Positions 16,426 through 24,818 of a stretch of DNA of 64,000 nt are shown piece by piece; positions within the stretch are counted from its first letter, which is position 1; each line of letters begins with the position of its first letter. The position numbers and the translations under genes were made by a program. Source of the stretch: Chloroherpetonaceae bacterium (GTDB taxonomy: Bacteria; Bacteroidota; Chlorobiia; Chlorobiales; Chloroherpetonaceae); NCBI GenBank assembly GCA_028277445.1, contig JANQGG010000042.1:1-64000 (forward strand). The letters run 5' to 3'. The notes under the pieces were generated by a model, which did no database searches, had not been told where the DNA came from, and saw nothing but the letters and a program-made list of their open reading frames with translations.

Positions 16426-17354
16426 CGGATTTAGGTGTTGATTCCCTGCAATTGGTAATGTTTGGTGGTAAAGGAGGGGTTGGGAAAACGACCGCCGCCG
16501 CAGCAACGGCTTTGTATCTCTCCGAATCCTACAACACGTTATTGATTTCTACTGATCCGGCCCATTCCATTGCCGATAGTTTTAGAATAAGCATTGACCA
16601 TCGAATAAAAAGTCACGAAAATATTCCAAACCTGAGTCTCTATGAAGTTGATGCCGAGCAAGCATTGGAAACATTCAAAAAAGATAATGACAAAGAAATT
16701 AAGAAATTGATGGACACATCAACCAGTTTCGATCAGGAAGATATTGATGCATTTTTAAGCTTGCCGGTTCCGGGTATTGATGAGGTGATGGGATTCAAAA
16801 CCGTTGTGGATTTAATTGATGAGGCCAAATACGAAAAATATGTGATAGATACCGCGCCTACCGGTCATGCGTTGCGATTGCTTTCTTCTCCGGGATTATT
16901 TGACGACTGGGTAAAAGTGATGGCGCAATTAAGATGGAAATACCGGTACATGGTCACTCGGTTTTCAGGGAAATACACTCCGGATGACGCCGATGACTTT
17001 CTGTTAAAGATGAAAAAAACCATCAAAAAAATCCAGAACCTTCTTCGCGACCCGGCCAAATCAAAATTTGTTGCGGTAACGATTCCCGAAACGATGGCTA
17101 TTGAAGAAACACGGCGCCTACTTTCAAGATTAGAAGCCATGCAGATTGAGGTTAAAGATATAATCGTCAATAATGTTTTAACCTCTGAAGGCTGCCAGTT
17201 CTGCATGCAAAGAAAACAAAGCCAGAAGCGTTACTTGGATGAGATTGTTTCAACCTTTTCGAATCAAAAACCAACCATCATTCCATTACAACCCTCTGAT
17301 GTTTCAGGGTTGGATTCGCTCAGAATCATCAGAGATATTTTGTTTGAAGACTAA
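16416..17354 (+). CDS. Get3/ArsA-type ATPase in the gas vesicle cluster
   Basis: A 312-residue P-loop ATPase of the TRC40/Get3/ArsA family. It has deviant Walker [13 protein letters not shown] (residues 17-28), switch [14 protein letters not shown] and switch [16 protein letters not shown]. The zinc-type CxxC pair is Cys260/Cys263 in [17 protein letters not shown], the motif that holds Get3 dimers together. Arsenite-pump ArsA proteins are usually duplicated; this is a single unit. Get3 captures hydrophobic tail-anchored segments, so a role in shielding GvpA-type subunits is a reasonable inference. The gene overlaps gvpH and shares TAATG with the CDC48-like gene, so the three are translationally coupled. 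No arsenic-resistance gene is nearby. Confidence 0.9.
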   Translation: MPIADLGVDSLQLVMFGGKGGVGKTTAAAATALYLSESYNTLLISTDPAHSIADSFRISIDHRIKSHENIPNLSLYEVDAEQALETFKKDNDKEIKKLMDTSTSFDQEDIDAFLSLPVPGIDEVMGFKTVVDLIDEAKYEKYVIDTAPTGHALRLLSSPGLFDDWVKVMAQLRWKYRYMVTRFSGKYTPDDADDFLLKMKKTIKKIQNLLRDPAKSKFVAVTIPETMAIEETRRLLSRLEAMQIEVKDIIVNNVLTSEGCQFCMQRKQSQKRYLDEIVSTFSNQKPTIIPLQPSDVSGLDSLRIIRDILFED

Positions 17355-19507
17355 TGGACGAAACTCAAAACAAATTTAAAGTTAAAGAAGCCCTCCAAAA
17401 AGATGTCGGGAGAGCAATATGTCGAATTGACCCTGAAAGCATTCGGCAATTTGGTTTTTCAGCCGGCGAAGTGGTGTTATTGCAGGGCAATCGTAAAACA
17501 CCGGTCAGGATAATGCCGTGCTATCCCGAAGATCGGGGCAAACAATCAATTCAGATGGATGGCATTACGCGTGCCAATGCTCAGGTTGGGTTGGAAGATA
17601 AAATTCAGATTCTGAAAGTTGATGCCAACCCTGCCTCGCGAGTTGTACTGCAATCATTAACCAACGGAGCGAGACTCAAAGATGAAGACAGCCGATATAT
17701 CGGTACGTTGATTGACGGATTGCCGGTTCTTAAGGGCGATAAGCTTCGGGCGAGTTTGTTTGGCACAAAAAGCACGGAGTTCCAGGTATTGGAAACTAGC
17801 CCGGAAGGCGTGGTTCAAATCAATACCTCAACGGCGATTCGTATGAAATCCGACTTGCCCGGTGAAAGCAAATCGGCTCAGGTTGCTTATGAGGATATTG
17901 GTGGGTTGGGCTTGCAAGTACGCCGGATTCGAGAAATGATAGAATTACCATTGCGCTTTCCTCAATTGTTCGATCGTTTGGGTATTGAGCCGCCGAAAGG
18001 AGTGTTGTTGCATGGCCCGCCAGGCACCGGTAAAACATTAACCGCACGAGCCGTTGCCAACGAAACGGATGCGTTTTTTATCAGCATTTCTGGCCCGGAG
18101 ATCATGGGCAAGTTTTACGGCGAAAGCGAAGCGCGCATTCGAAAAGTGTTTGAAGACGCCTCTTCACATGCGCCGGCAATTATTTTTATAGATGAAATTG
18201 ATGCCATAGCCCCGAAACGGGAAGATATGGGCGGTGAAAAACAGGTTGAGCGTCGTGTGGTTGCGCAACTCCTGGCGCTAATGGATGGTTTGAAATCGAG
18301 GGGACAGGTTGTTGTAATTGGCGCAACAAACCTGCCAAACGCTTTGGATCCGGCATTACGAAGACCTGGCCGGTTCGATCGCGAAATTATTATCCCGATT
18401 CCCGATAAGCATGCCCGGCAAGAAATCCTGGGGATTCACACGCGCGGCATGCCGCTTGATGAGGATGTTCGTTTGGACATTTTAGCGGAAAAAACACATG
18501 GCTTTGTTGGCGCCGATCTTGAAGCGCTGACCCGTGAAGCGGCCATGATTACGCTTCGGAAAATTCTGCCCGAAATAGATTTTAATCTTTCAAGCATACC
18601 TTACGAAACCTTAATGACGCTTCAGGTTAAAATGTTGGATTTTCAAGAGGCCATGAAAGAAGTAGAACCTTCGGCCATTCGGGAATTTTTTGTAGAAGTG
18701 CCCAGCGTAAAATGGGAGGAAGTTGGCGGATTGGAAGGCATCAAGCAGGAGCTTGAAGAAGCCATTTTGTGGCCTTTGGACTATGCCGATTTGTTTCAAA
18801 AAACCGGCGCAAAACCCTCCAAAGGAATCTTGCTTCACGGGCCGTCGGGTACGGGTAAAACATTATTGGCTAAAGCGGTAGCGAATGAAAGCGGGGTGAA
18901 TTTTATTTCCATCAAAGGCCCGGAATTGATGAACAAGTTTATTGGCGAGTCTGAACGCGCCGTTCGGGATGTATTTAAAAAAGCAAAGCAAGCTTCGCCA
19001 ACCATTTTGTTCATTGATGAAATAGATACCTTAATTCCGAAACGCGGCTCGGAAATCGGAGGCGCTAGCGTAAGCGAACGAGTCATTGGCCAGTTTTTAA
19101 CTGAAATGGATGGTATTGAAGAACTTCAGGGCGTACTGGTGCTTGCCGCTACCAATCGCCTGGATCTCATTGATGAAGCATTGCTAAGAAGCGGACGGTT
19201 TGATTTGCATCTGGAAGTGCCTAAACCCGACCGCAGAAACCGTGAGCGCATTTTTGAAATTCATACGGCAAATAAACCACTGGCAGAAGAAGTCAGTTGC
19301 AGCACGTTGGCTGAAATAACCGAAGGCATGGTAGGCGCCGATATTGAGTTTATTTGCAGGAAAGCTGTTATGATGGCCATCAGGGAAAATATCGGGAAAT
19401 TGAAAACCTCCGAGCTTAGCGCTGATCGCCCAATTTATATAACCAATCAACATTTTGATAAAGCTATTGAACAGTTTAAAGAAATGAGCAAACAAACTGT
19501 TAACTGA
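17354..19507 (+). CDS. CDC48/VAT-type double-ring AAA ATPase
   Basis: A 717-residue ATPase of the archaeal VAT / eukaryotic p97 family. It has an N-domain (about residues 8-165, double-psi barrel plus CDC48_2 type), a D1 ring with Walker A GPPGTGKT at 221-228 and Walker [11 protein letters not shown] near 277, and a D2 ring with GPSGTGKT at 496-503 and [10 protein letters not shown] near 551. Both rings carry arginine-finger regions ([15 protein letters not shown]), so both should be active. It threads and remodels proteins. In bacteria this family is rare but recurs in gas vesicle clusters. The start overlaps the Get3-like stop by one base. The ring probably extracts or recycles misassembled shell protein (inference). 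Confidence 0.93.
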   Translation: MDETQNKFKVKEALQKDVGRAICRIDPESIRQFGFSAGEVVLLQGNRKTPVRIMPCYPEDRGKQSIQMDGITRANAQVGLEDKIQILKVDANPASRVVLQSLTNGARLKDEDSRYIGTLIDGLPVLKGDKLRASLFGTKSTEFQVLETSPEGVVQINTSTAIRMKSDLPGESKSAQVAYEDIGGLGLQVRRIREMIELPLRFPQLFDRLGIEPPKGVLLHGPPGTGKTLTARAVANETDAFFISISGPEIMGKFYGESEARIRKVFEDASSHAPAIIFIDEIDAIAPKREDMGGEKQVERRVVAQLLALMDGLKSRGQVVVIGATNLPNALDPALRRPGRFDREIIIPIPDKHARQEILGIHTRGMPLDEDVRLDILAEKTHGFVGADLEALTREAAMITLRKILPEIDFNLSSIPYETLMTLQVKMLDFQEAMKEVEPSAIREFFVEVPSVKWEEVGGLEGIKQELEEAILWPLDYADLFQKTGAKPSKGILLHGPSGTGKTLLAKAVANESGVNFISIKGPELMNKFIGESERAVRDVFKKAKQASPTILFIDEIDTLIPKRGSEIGGASVSERVIGQFLTEMDGIEELQGVLVLAATNRLDLIDEALLRSGRFDLHLEVPKPDRRNRERIFEIHTANKPLAEEVSCSTLAEITEGMVGADIEFICRKAVMMAIRENIGKLKTSELSADRPIYITNQHFDKAIEQFKEMSKQTVN

Positions 19508-19520
19508 AAAACAACTGATT

Positions 19521-20558
19521 ATGTCGAAAGAAAAAACATTTATTCACGCATTTATTGAAAAAAGCGATGAATTAGATTTTGATGCAATTCCAGGAGAATT
19601 AAAGCTTATTGAGTACAACGATGTACTTGCTTTAATTACGCAAAGGGAAGAGCAAATAAGCGCGAAACACGACAATCAAATTTTGGCCAATCTGTTGCTT
19701 AAACATCAGCAGTATATCGAAGTCTTTATGAACCAAGGATTTACAACGATCTTGCCGGTAAAGTTGAATACCTCCTTTGATTCGCAAAAGCAGGTTAAGG
19801 CGATCCTTGAAGAATCGTACCCATTTATAAAACGAGAGTTTAATGAGATTCGTAATAAAGTGGAATATGATGTGGTTTGCACTTGGGTAGATTTTAATTC
19901 GGTACTTAACAAAATCGGGTCGGAGCCCGAAATAATTGAACTTAAAGATGCAATCTCAAAAGATCCATCCGGCCCTATGTTCGATGATCAAATGCGCATT
20001 GGCATGTTAATTAAAAAATATATCGATCAACTAAATAGTAAAATAGAAGCCGAAATTGAAACAAAGTTAAAAGAAATATGCCTGGAAATGAAAGCCAATC
20101 AAACCATGAATGATCAAATGATAGGGAACTTGGCCGTTTTACTTGATAAATCTAGTGAAAACGCTTTCGATAGGCGTATTCGGGAACTTGATCGTGATTT
20201 TAAAGGTACGTTGAATTTCAGATGTATTGGCCCTTTGCCGGCATACAACTTCTTTACCATAGAGTCGGTTGAAATTGGCTTGGAAGCTTTTCGATTGGCA
20301 AAAAATCAATTGGGTTTAAAAGATCGGTTTTCACTGAACGATATTAAAAGAGCTTATAAAACAAGAGCGTTTGATGAGCATCCCGATACCCAAAAAAATC
20401 GTGAGGCCTATAACGAGCGTTTTAATGAACTCAATAAATCGTACAAGCTGCTTAGCAGTTATGCCGAAGCCTTTGAAAACATGTTCATGAAAGAGCATAC
20501 GGAGTATTCGGAGGAACTGCTCTCGCAGCATAGTCAATTACTTAAACTAAAAGATTAA
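19521..20558 (+). CDS. GvpF/L-family protein fused to a C-terminal J-domain
   Basis: A 345-residue protein with two parts. Residues 1-250 follow the GvpF/L plan, with TTILPVKLNTSF (the usual LPVKFGT block), NLAVLLDKS and the terminal FRCIGPLPAYNFF. Residues 260-315 are a DnaJ-like domain: KNQLGLKDRFSLNDIKRAYK, the HPD motif at 287-289 in DEHPDTQ, then FNELNKSYKLLSSYA, matching helices I-IV of a J-domain. With HPD intact it could stimulate an Hsp70. It is the first of five GvpF/L genes here and follows the CDC48-like gene by 13 bases. Confidence 0.9.
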   Translation: MSKEKTFIHAFIEKSDELDFDAIPGELKLIEYNDVLALITQREEQISAKHDNQILANLLLKHQQYIEVFMNQGFTTILPVKLNTSFDSQKQVKAILEESYPFIKREFNEIRNKVEYDVVCTWVDFNSVLNKIGSEPEIIELKDAISKDPSGPMFDDQMRIGMLIKKYIDQLNSKIEAEIETKLKEICLEMKANQTMNDQMIGNLAVLLDKSSENAFDRRIRELDRDFKGTLNFRCIGPLPAYNFFTIESVEIGLEAFRLAKNQLGLKDRFSLNDIKRAYKTRAFDEHPDTQKNREAYNERFNELNKSYKLLSSYAEAFENMFMKEHTEYSEELLSQHSQLLKLKD

Positions 20559-20561
20559 ACT

Positions 20562-21332
20562 GTGGTTAAAGAAGGAAAGTACATTTATTGCATCATTATT
20601 TCTTCCGAGGAACGCAATTTTGGGCCGGTCGGTATTGGCGGGCGGGGTGATGAAGTCATGACAATTAGCTATGATAATTTGAGCATGGTGGTTAGCAATC
20701 ATCCGTTAGCCAAATTTGTATTGAATCCCGAAAATATCTTGGCCCATGAAAAAGTCATCGAAGAAGTTATGAAAGAATATCCATGCGTGCTACCGGTAAA
20801 ATTTGGAACTATTGCATCTAACGCCGATGAAATCCGAAATTTGCTCGATCGCCGCTACCGTGAGTTTATGGATCACCTTTCGTATGTGGAAAACAAAATC
20901 GAATTAAATGTTAAGGCCGAATGGAAAAATATGGAGTTGATTTTTAATGAACTTACCAATGAAAGTAAACAGATCGGTGAGTTAAGACAGAAAATCGAAT
21001 CTTCAGTTGAAGGCGGGTCAACCGATATTAAGGTTGAGTTGGGAAAGTGCGTTAAACAGGTATTGCTTGAAAAAAAAGAAGATGAGGCCGAAACCATTTT
21101 GAACCCGTTAAAACGAGCTGCCGTTGATTATAAAATTAACAGAACAACCGGCGATGCCATGCTTTTGAATGCGGCATTTTTAGTGGATACCGGACGAGAA
21201 AAAGAGTTTGATAACATTTTGGATGATTTTAGCGAGGAGTTCGAAGATCGGATTCATTTCAATTATTCAGGGCCTTTTCCAGCCTATAACTTTGTAGATG
21301 TAGCTATCTATCCTGAAGACTGGGAGCTTTAA
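20562..21332 (+). CDS. Gas vesicle protein, GvpF/L family (second copy)
   Basis: A 256-residue GvpF/L protein starting at GTG, three bases after the previous stop. Family features are KYIYCIIISSEERNFG, LAHEKVIEEVMKEYPCVLPV then KFGTIA, MLLNAAFLVD and the C-terminal FNYSGPFPAYNFVDV. GvpF and GvpL are accessory proteins that bind GvpA and prevent its aggregation. F and L cannot be told apart reliably from sequence alone. It is closely similar in layout to the third copy at 21352. Confidence 0.93.
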   Translation: MVKEGKYIYCIIISSEERNFGPVGIGGRGDEVMTISYDNLSMVVSNHPLAKFVLNPENILAHEKVIEEVMKEYPCVLPVKFGTIASNADEIRNLLDRRYREFMDHLSYVENKIELNVKAEWKNMELIFNELTNESKQIGELRQKIESSVEGGSTDIKVELGKCVKQVLLEKKEDEAETILNPLKRAAVDYKINRTTGDAMLLNAAFLVDTGREKEFDNILDDFSEEFEDRIHFNYSGPFPAYNFVDVAIYPEDWEL

Positions 21333-21351
21333 AGCAAAATCAATTTGTATC

Positions 21352-22110
21352 ATGAGTGAAAAAGAGGGGTATTATTTATACGGCATTATCAAATCGTCCA
21401 AAGAAAAATCATTTGGCAACATTGGCGTTGGCGGCAGGGAAGATGAAGTGATAACTATTTGTAAATCAGGGTTTTGCGGGGTTGTTAGTCAATCGCCAAT
21501 CGTTCAGTATCCGGCAACCAGGGAAAATACGCTGGCGCATGAGCGGGTGTTGGAAGAAGTTATGAAGGGTTTTACGGTACTGCCGATGCGTTTTGCAACC
21601 ATAGTGGAGTCGGAAATTCAATTAAAAGGGCTTCTGGAAGATCAAGCCGATGTTTTGGATGAAGAGCTTGAAAAGCTTTCCGGTAAAAAAGAGCTGGGGT
21701 TAAAAGCTATTGCAAAAAAGGAGATCATTTTTAATGATATTGTGGAAAATGATAAAAACATAAAAGCGCTTAAAGCCAAAATTGCCAAGCTACCGGAAAA
21801 AAAATCATACTATGATCGCATTGAAATTGGCCGAATGGTTGAAGACGCGCTTGAAAAGCAAAAGCAACGTTATAAAGAAACGATTTTAGCAGCTTTGCAG
21901 CCACTGGCCGTTCAGGTTAAAGAAAATGCTCCGTTCGGCGACCGGATGATTTTAAATACGGCATTTTTTATAGATGATGCCAGGGAAGATGAGTTTGACG
22001 CCAAAATCAATGAGCTGGATGAAAAGTTAGGGGATAAAATCATTTTTAAGTATGTTGGAAACTTACCGCCTTACAATTTTGTGGAGTTAAAAATCAAACT
22101 TAAAATTTGA
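21352..22110 (+). CDS. Gas vesicle protein, GvpF/L family (third copy)
   Basis: A 252-residue GvpF/L protein with EGYYLYGIIKSSKEKSFGNI, TLAHERVLEEVMKGFTVLPM then RFATIV, MILNTAFFIDD and the terminal FKYVGNLPPYNFVELKI. It shares SSKEKSFGNIGVGGREDEV with the second copy (FGPVGIGGRGDEV), so the pair probably arose by duplication. Its stop codon overlaps the gvpG start (TGATG). Confidence 0.93.
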   Translation: MSEKEGYYLYGIIKSSKEKSFGNIGVGGREDEVITICKSGFCGVVSQSPIVQYPATRENTLAHERVLEEVMKGFTVLPMRFATIVESEIQLKGLLEDQADVLDEELEKLSGKKELGLKAIAKKEIIFNDIVENDKNIKALKAKIAKLPEKKSYYDRIEIGRMVEDALEKQKQRYKETILAALQPLAVQVKENAPFGDRMILNTAFFIDDAREDEFDAKINELDEKLGDKIIFKYVGNLPPYNFVELKIKLKI

Positions 22111-22328
22111 TGCTAATTGTTGATGACATCTTATTTGCGCCCGTTAATGGTTTGGTTTGGTTGGCTAAAAAAATTGAAGAAGTGGCTGATCAAGAAATGA
22201 GCGATGATGGGCGAATCAAAGAAAAGTTGATGGAATTGCAATTGCAATTTGAGTTAGATGAAATAACGGAAGACGAGTACAATCAAAAAGAAAAAGAGTA
22301 TTTAGCTTTACTTAATCGGAAAGCCTGA
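22110..22328 (+). CDS. gvpG: Gas vesicle protein GvpG
   Basis: A 72-residue protein beginning MLIVDDILFAPVNGLVWLAK followed by KIEEVADQE and a helical acidic tail (MELQLQFELDEITEDEYNQK), the standard GvpG plan. The ATG overlapping the previous stop is preferred over a TTG one codon earlier. It has a hydrophobic N-terminal segment and is an essential minor assembly factor in studied systems. Confidence 0.93.
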   Translation: MLIVDDILFAPVNGLVWLAKKIEEVADQEMSDDGRIKEKLMELQLQFELDEITEDEYNQKEKEYLALLNRKA

Positions 22329-22339
22329 ACCAAACGATC

Positions 22340-22675
22340 ATGGCAAGAACCAAACGTACAGTTTCTGAAAATGACATGGAAACGCAAAAAACGCCGGTTT
22401 CAAAAACAGCAGTTAAAAAACCGGCCATTGTTGAAGTTAGAGAGAAAACCGACGAGTTTTTGAAGCATGTCTTAAATGTGGAGTCGGTTAAAATCATAAA
22501 AACCTCAAAAACAGAAGAGGGGTGGCTTGCTATTGCCGAAGTGTATGAAGATAGTGCGTTTATTAAGGAATTGGGTTTAAAAACCAAGGTGAAAGACAAA
22601 AACCTCTACGAAATTCAGTTCGATTCTAACTTTGAGATTATTTCTTACGAACAGCATGGGCAAAGTAGCGATTAA
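22340..22675 (+). CDS. gvpO: Gas vesicle protein GvpO
   Basis: A 111-residue protein. The N-terminal third is basic and low in complexity (ARTKRTVSENDMETQ, VSKTAVKKPA). The C-terminal domain has GWLAIAEVYEDSAFI and KNLYEIQFDSNFEIISYEQH, the conserved GvpO core. GvpO is an accessory or regulatory protein of gas vesicle formation. It lies 12 bases after gvpG. Confidence 0.92.
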   Translation: MARTKRTVSENDMETQKTPVSKTAVKKPAIVEVREKTDEFLKHVLNVESVKIIKTSKTEEGWLAIAEVYEDSAFIKELGLKTKVKDKNLYEIQFDSNFEIISYEQHGQSSD

Positions 22676-22702
22676 ATGCCATGTTGATTATCATTTGCGA
22701 CA

Positions 22703-23485
22703 ATGGGTTCAAATCTGATTTATGCATACGGAATCATAAAATCTGATTCGTCGGGGCTCAATCTAAGTTCGATCTCACCGGAGTTGCAAAGCTTACACAC
22801 GCATAATTTTTTTGTTCTCTACACCCATGTTTCTGAATCGTCCTTTGGGCAGCAGGCGCTTGATCGTAACATGAAAAGGGTTGAATGGGTTGAACCTCAG
22901 GTTAGGGCTCATTTGGAAATGCTTGGAACGATCATGGAGATCTGCGATATCTTGCCATTTAAGTTTGCGACGGTTTTTATATCAAAACAGAGTTTATTGG
23001 AGAAAATTGAAAGTTCCTACAATGAGCTTTCGGATAAATTTAACAGGATTGAAGGTCGGGAAGAGTGGGCGCTAAAAGTATTTGTTGATTTTGAGGTTCT
23101 CGAAAAGCAAATTGAAAAGTATAGCCAAAAGTTTAAGAACCTCGAAAACGAAATTCAGAATAGCTCTTCCGGAAAAGCCTACCTCTTAAAGAAGAAAAAA
23201 GCGGAATTGATTAAAGACGAAGTAAAAGCAATTGCGCAAATCCAGGTGAGTAATTTAATTGAACAAATAAAACCATTCGTGAAAGAAATCGTGTTTCATA
23301 ATGTTCAATCCAAAGAGATCACGCAAAAAGATTCCGATATGCTGCGTAATGTAGCATTATTGATCGATAAATCGGATAAATCAAGAGTATTCGGTATAAT
23401 TGAAAATTGGCAGAACGATAAATCAAAGGAAGGCTTTGAGGTAATTTGCAACGGCCCCTGGCCTCCATTCTCATTTACTTCTTAA
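22703..23485 (+). CDS. Gas vesicle protein, GvpF/L family (fourth copy)
   Basis: A 260-residue GvpF/L protein with NLIYAYGIIKSDSSG, the ICDILPFKFATVF block, MLRNVALLIDKSDKSRVFGI and the terminal VICNGPWPPFSFTS. The central part is a long charged helix (residues 120-195). It is more divergent than copies two and three and shares the GPWPP-FSF ending with the fifth copy, so these two form a second subgroup. Confidence 0.92.
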   Translation: MGSNLIYAYGIIKSDSSGLNLSSISPELQSLHTHNFFVLYTHVSESSFGQQALDRNMKRVEWVEPQVRAHLEMLGTIMEICDILPFKFATVFISKQSLLEKIESSYNELSDKFNRIEGREEWALKVFVDFEVLEKQIEKYSQKFKNLENEIQNSSSGKAYLLKKKKAELIKDEVKAIAQIQVSNLIEQIKPFVKEIVFHNVQSKEITQKDSDMLRNVALLIDKSDKSRVFGIIENWQNDKSKEGFEVICNGPWPPFSFTS

Positions 23486-23497
23486 TTCAGGGCACTT

Positions 23498-23707
23498 ATG
23501 GCGCAACATTTGGAGCAAGAAGAGGTTAGCGTTTTAGAGCTTTTAGATCGTGTACTTAACAAAGGCGTAATCATCAACGGCGAAATTGTAATTTCAGTCG
23601 CCGATATTGATTTGGTTTATGTTGGCTTAAAGTTGATGCTCTCTTCTGTGGAAACAATGGAAAAACTCAAGCATAAGTCGCGGCAGGAGATGTTAGAATT
23701 AGAGTAA
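23498..23707 (+). CDS. GvpA-like minor protein, GvpS/GvpM type
   Basis: A 69-residue GvpA-family protein. The core VSVLELLDRVLNKGVIINGE, then IVISVADIDLVYVGLKLMLS, then SVETMEKL has the LNKGVVI, DIDLVYV and ASVET-like pattern of GvpS or GvpM rather than GvpA. I cannot decide between S and M. It is probably a minor shell or nucleation component. It lies 12 bases after the fourth GvpF/L gene and 2 bases before the fifth. Confidence 0.88.
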   Translation: MAQHLEQEEVSVLELLDRVLNKGVIINGEIVISVADIDLVYVGLKLMLSSVETMEKLKHKSRQEMLELE

Positions 23708-23709
23708 CT

Positions 23710-24444
23710 ATGGCAACATGTATTTATGCAGTTACATATTCTCATCTTTTAGCTCATGGTGATTTAGGAAAAGGCTTGTTCGGTGAGCCGCTTCAAGCGA
23801 TTGAATATCAAAACTTATCTGCAATTGTCACCGAAACCCATCAAAACAAACCAACAAGCGAAAAAAAACATGTGCTGGAATTTGCTCAGACCGTTGAGCG
23901 ACTGTTTCGGCGCTATCCCTTAATCCCATTCCGTTATGGCGTTGTTCTAAAAAACCAGGTTAGTGTTGTCACTATTTTAAAGCAGAATGCCGGGCTTTTT
24001 CAGAGTTGGATGGATCAGTTCATTGATTCTGAAGAGTATGGTTTAAAAGTTATCCATAAACATACAGACCCACTTGAAATGTCCGATAAAGCATTCGCTT
24101 CCCATAAACTTGAATATGAAGCGTCTAATCTAAGCTCAGCTAAAAAGTATTTGGAGGAAAAGTTACGCCATTACAAAGTCGAGCAAGCACATCAGATCAA
24201 ATCTAAAAAAATTGCCGAATCCGTTCACCATGCCATGCAGGGTTCTTATAAATTAAGTCAAATTGTGTATACTAAATCGCATCAATTGATTTTGGATGCG
24301 GCGTATTTGGTTGAGAATCGAGAGGTACGAAGCTTTATCAACCGGGTTAAATCCATTCAAGCCGAACGCGGCGATTTGGAGTTTCTTTTAACAGGGCCTT
24401 GGCCGCCATATAGTTTTAGCATAATTGAAATTGAACCGGATTGA
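23710..24444 (+). CDS. Gas vesicle protein, GvpF/L family (fifth copy)
   Basis: A 244-residue GvpF/L protein with TCIYAVTYSHLLAHG, the RRYPLIPFRYGVVL block in place of LPVKFGT, LILDAAYLVENREVRSFI and the terminal LLTGPWPPYSFSIIEIE. It starts two bases after the GvpS/M-like stop and ends three bases before gvpK, so it is clearly part of the same unit. Confidence 0.92.
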   Translation: MATCIYAVTYSHLLAHGDLGKGLFGEPLQAIEYQNLSAIVTETHQNKPTSEKKHVLEFAQTVERLFRRYPLIPFRYGVVLKNQVSVVTILKQNAGLFQSWMDQFIDSEEYGLKVIHKHTDPLEMSDKAFASHKLEYEASNLSSAKKYLEEKLRHYKVEQAHQIKSKKIAESVHHAMQGSYKLSQIVYTKSHQLILDAAYLVENREVRSFINRVKSIQAERGDLEFLLTGPWPPYSFSIIEIEPD

Positions 24445-24447
24445 AAG

Positions 24448-24795
24448 ATGGATAAAAAAAATAAGGTGATCATAGAATCGGAATCTATGGATGTATTTGC
24501 TAAAGAGCTTCAGCAGTCGCAACATAGTTTGCCTTCACGAATTGACGCTAATCCCGACACGGTTGAAAAAGGCCTGGGGAAACTTGTGCTTACGTTAATT
24601 GAGCTCATTAGAAAACTTATGGAAAAACAAGCGTTACGCCGCTTAGAATCAGGTTCTTTAACGGATGAAGAAGTAGAGCGATTGGGTGAAACCTTGATGA
24701 AATTAGAAACCAAAATGAAAGAACTCAAAGATATTTTTGGTTTGAAAGATAAGGATTTAAATATAGATTTAGGCCCACTTGGAAAATTAATGTAG
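24448..24795 (+). CDS. gvpK: Gas vesicle protein GvpK
   Basis: A 115-residue protein. The GvpK core is visible: RIDANPDTVEKGLGKLVLTL, IELIRKLMEKQALRRLESGS and LTDEEVERLGETLMKLE. The C-terminus (DLNIDLGPLGKLM) is also typical. It is an essential accessory protein in several species. It is the last gene of the gas vesicle cluster; prmC starts 23 bases later. Confidence 0.96.
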   Translation: MDKKNKVIIESESMDVFAKELQQSQHSLPSRIDANPDTVEKGLGKLVLTLIELIRKLMEKQALRRLESGSLTDEEVERLGETLMKLETKMKELKDIFGLKDKDLNIDLGPLGKLM

Positions 24796-24818
24796 CGGTT
24801 TAACGCCCATAACTTTTA

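Noticed and set aside
16416-17354. Arsenic resistance ATPase ArsA as the product
   Set aside because: No arsB, arsC, arsD or arsR nearby; single ATPase unit with a Get3-type CxxC and position inside a gas vesicle operon favour a targeting role.
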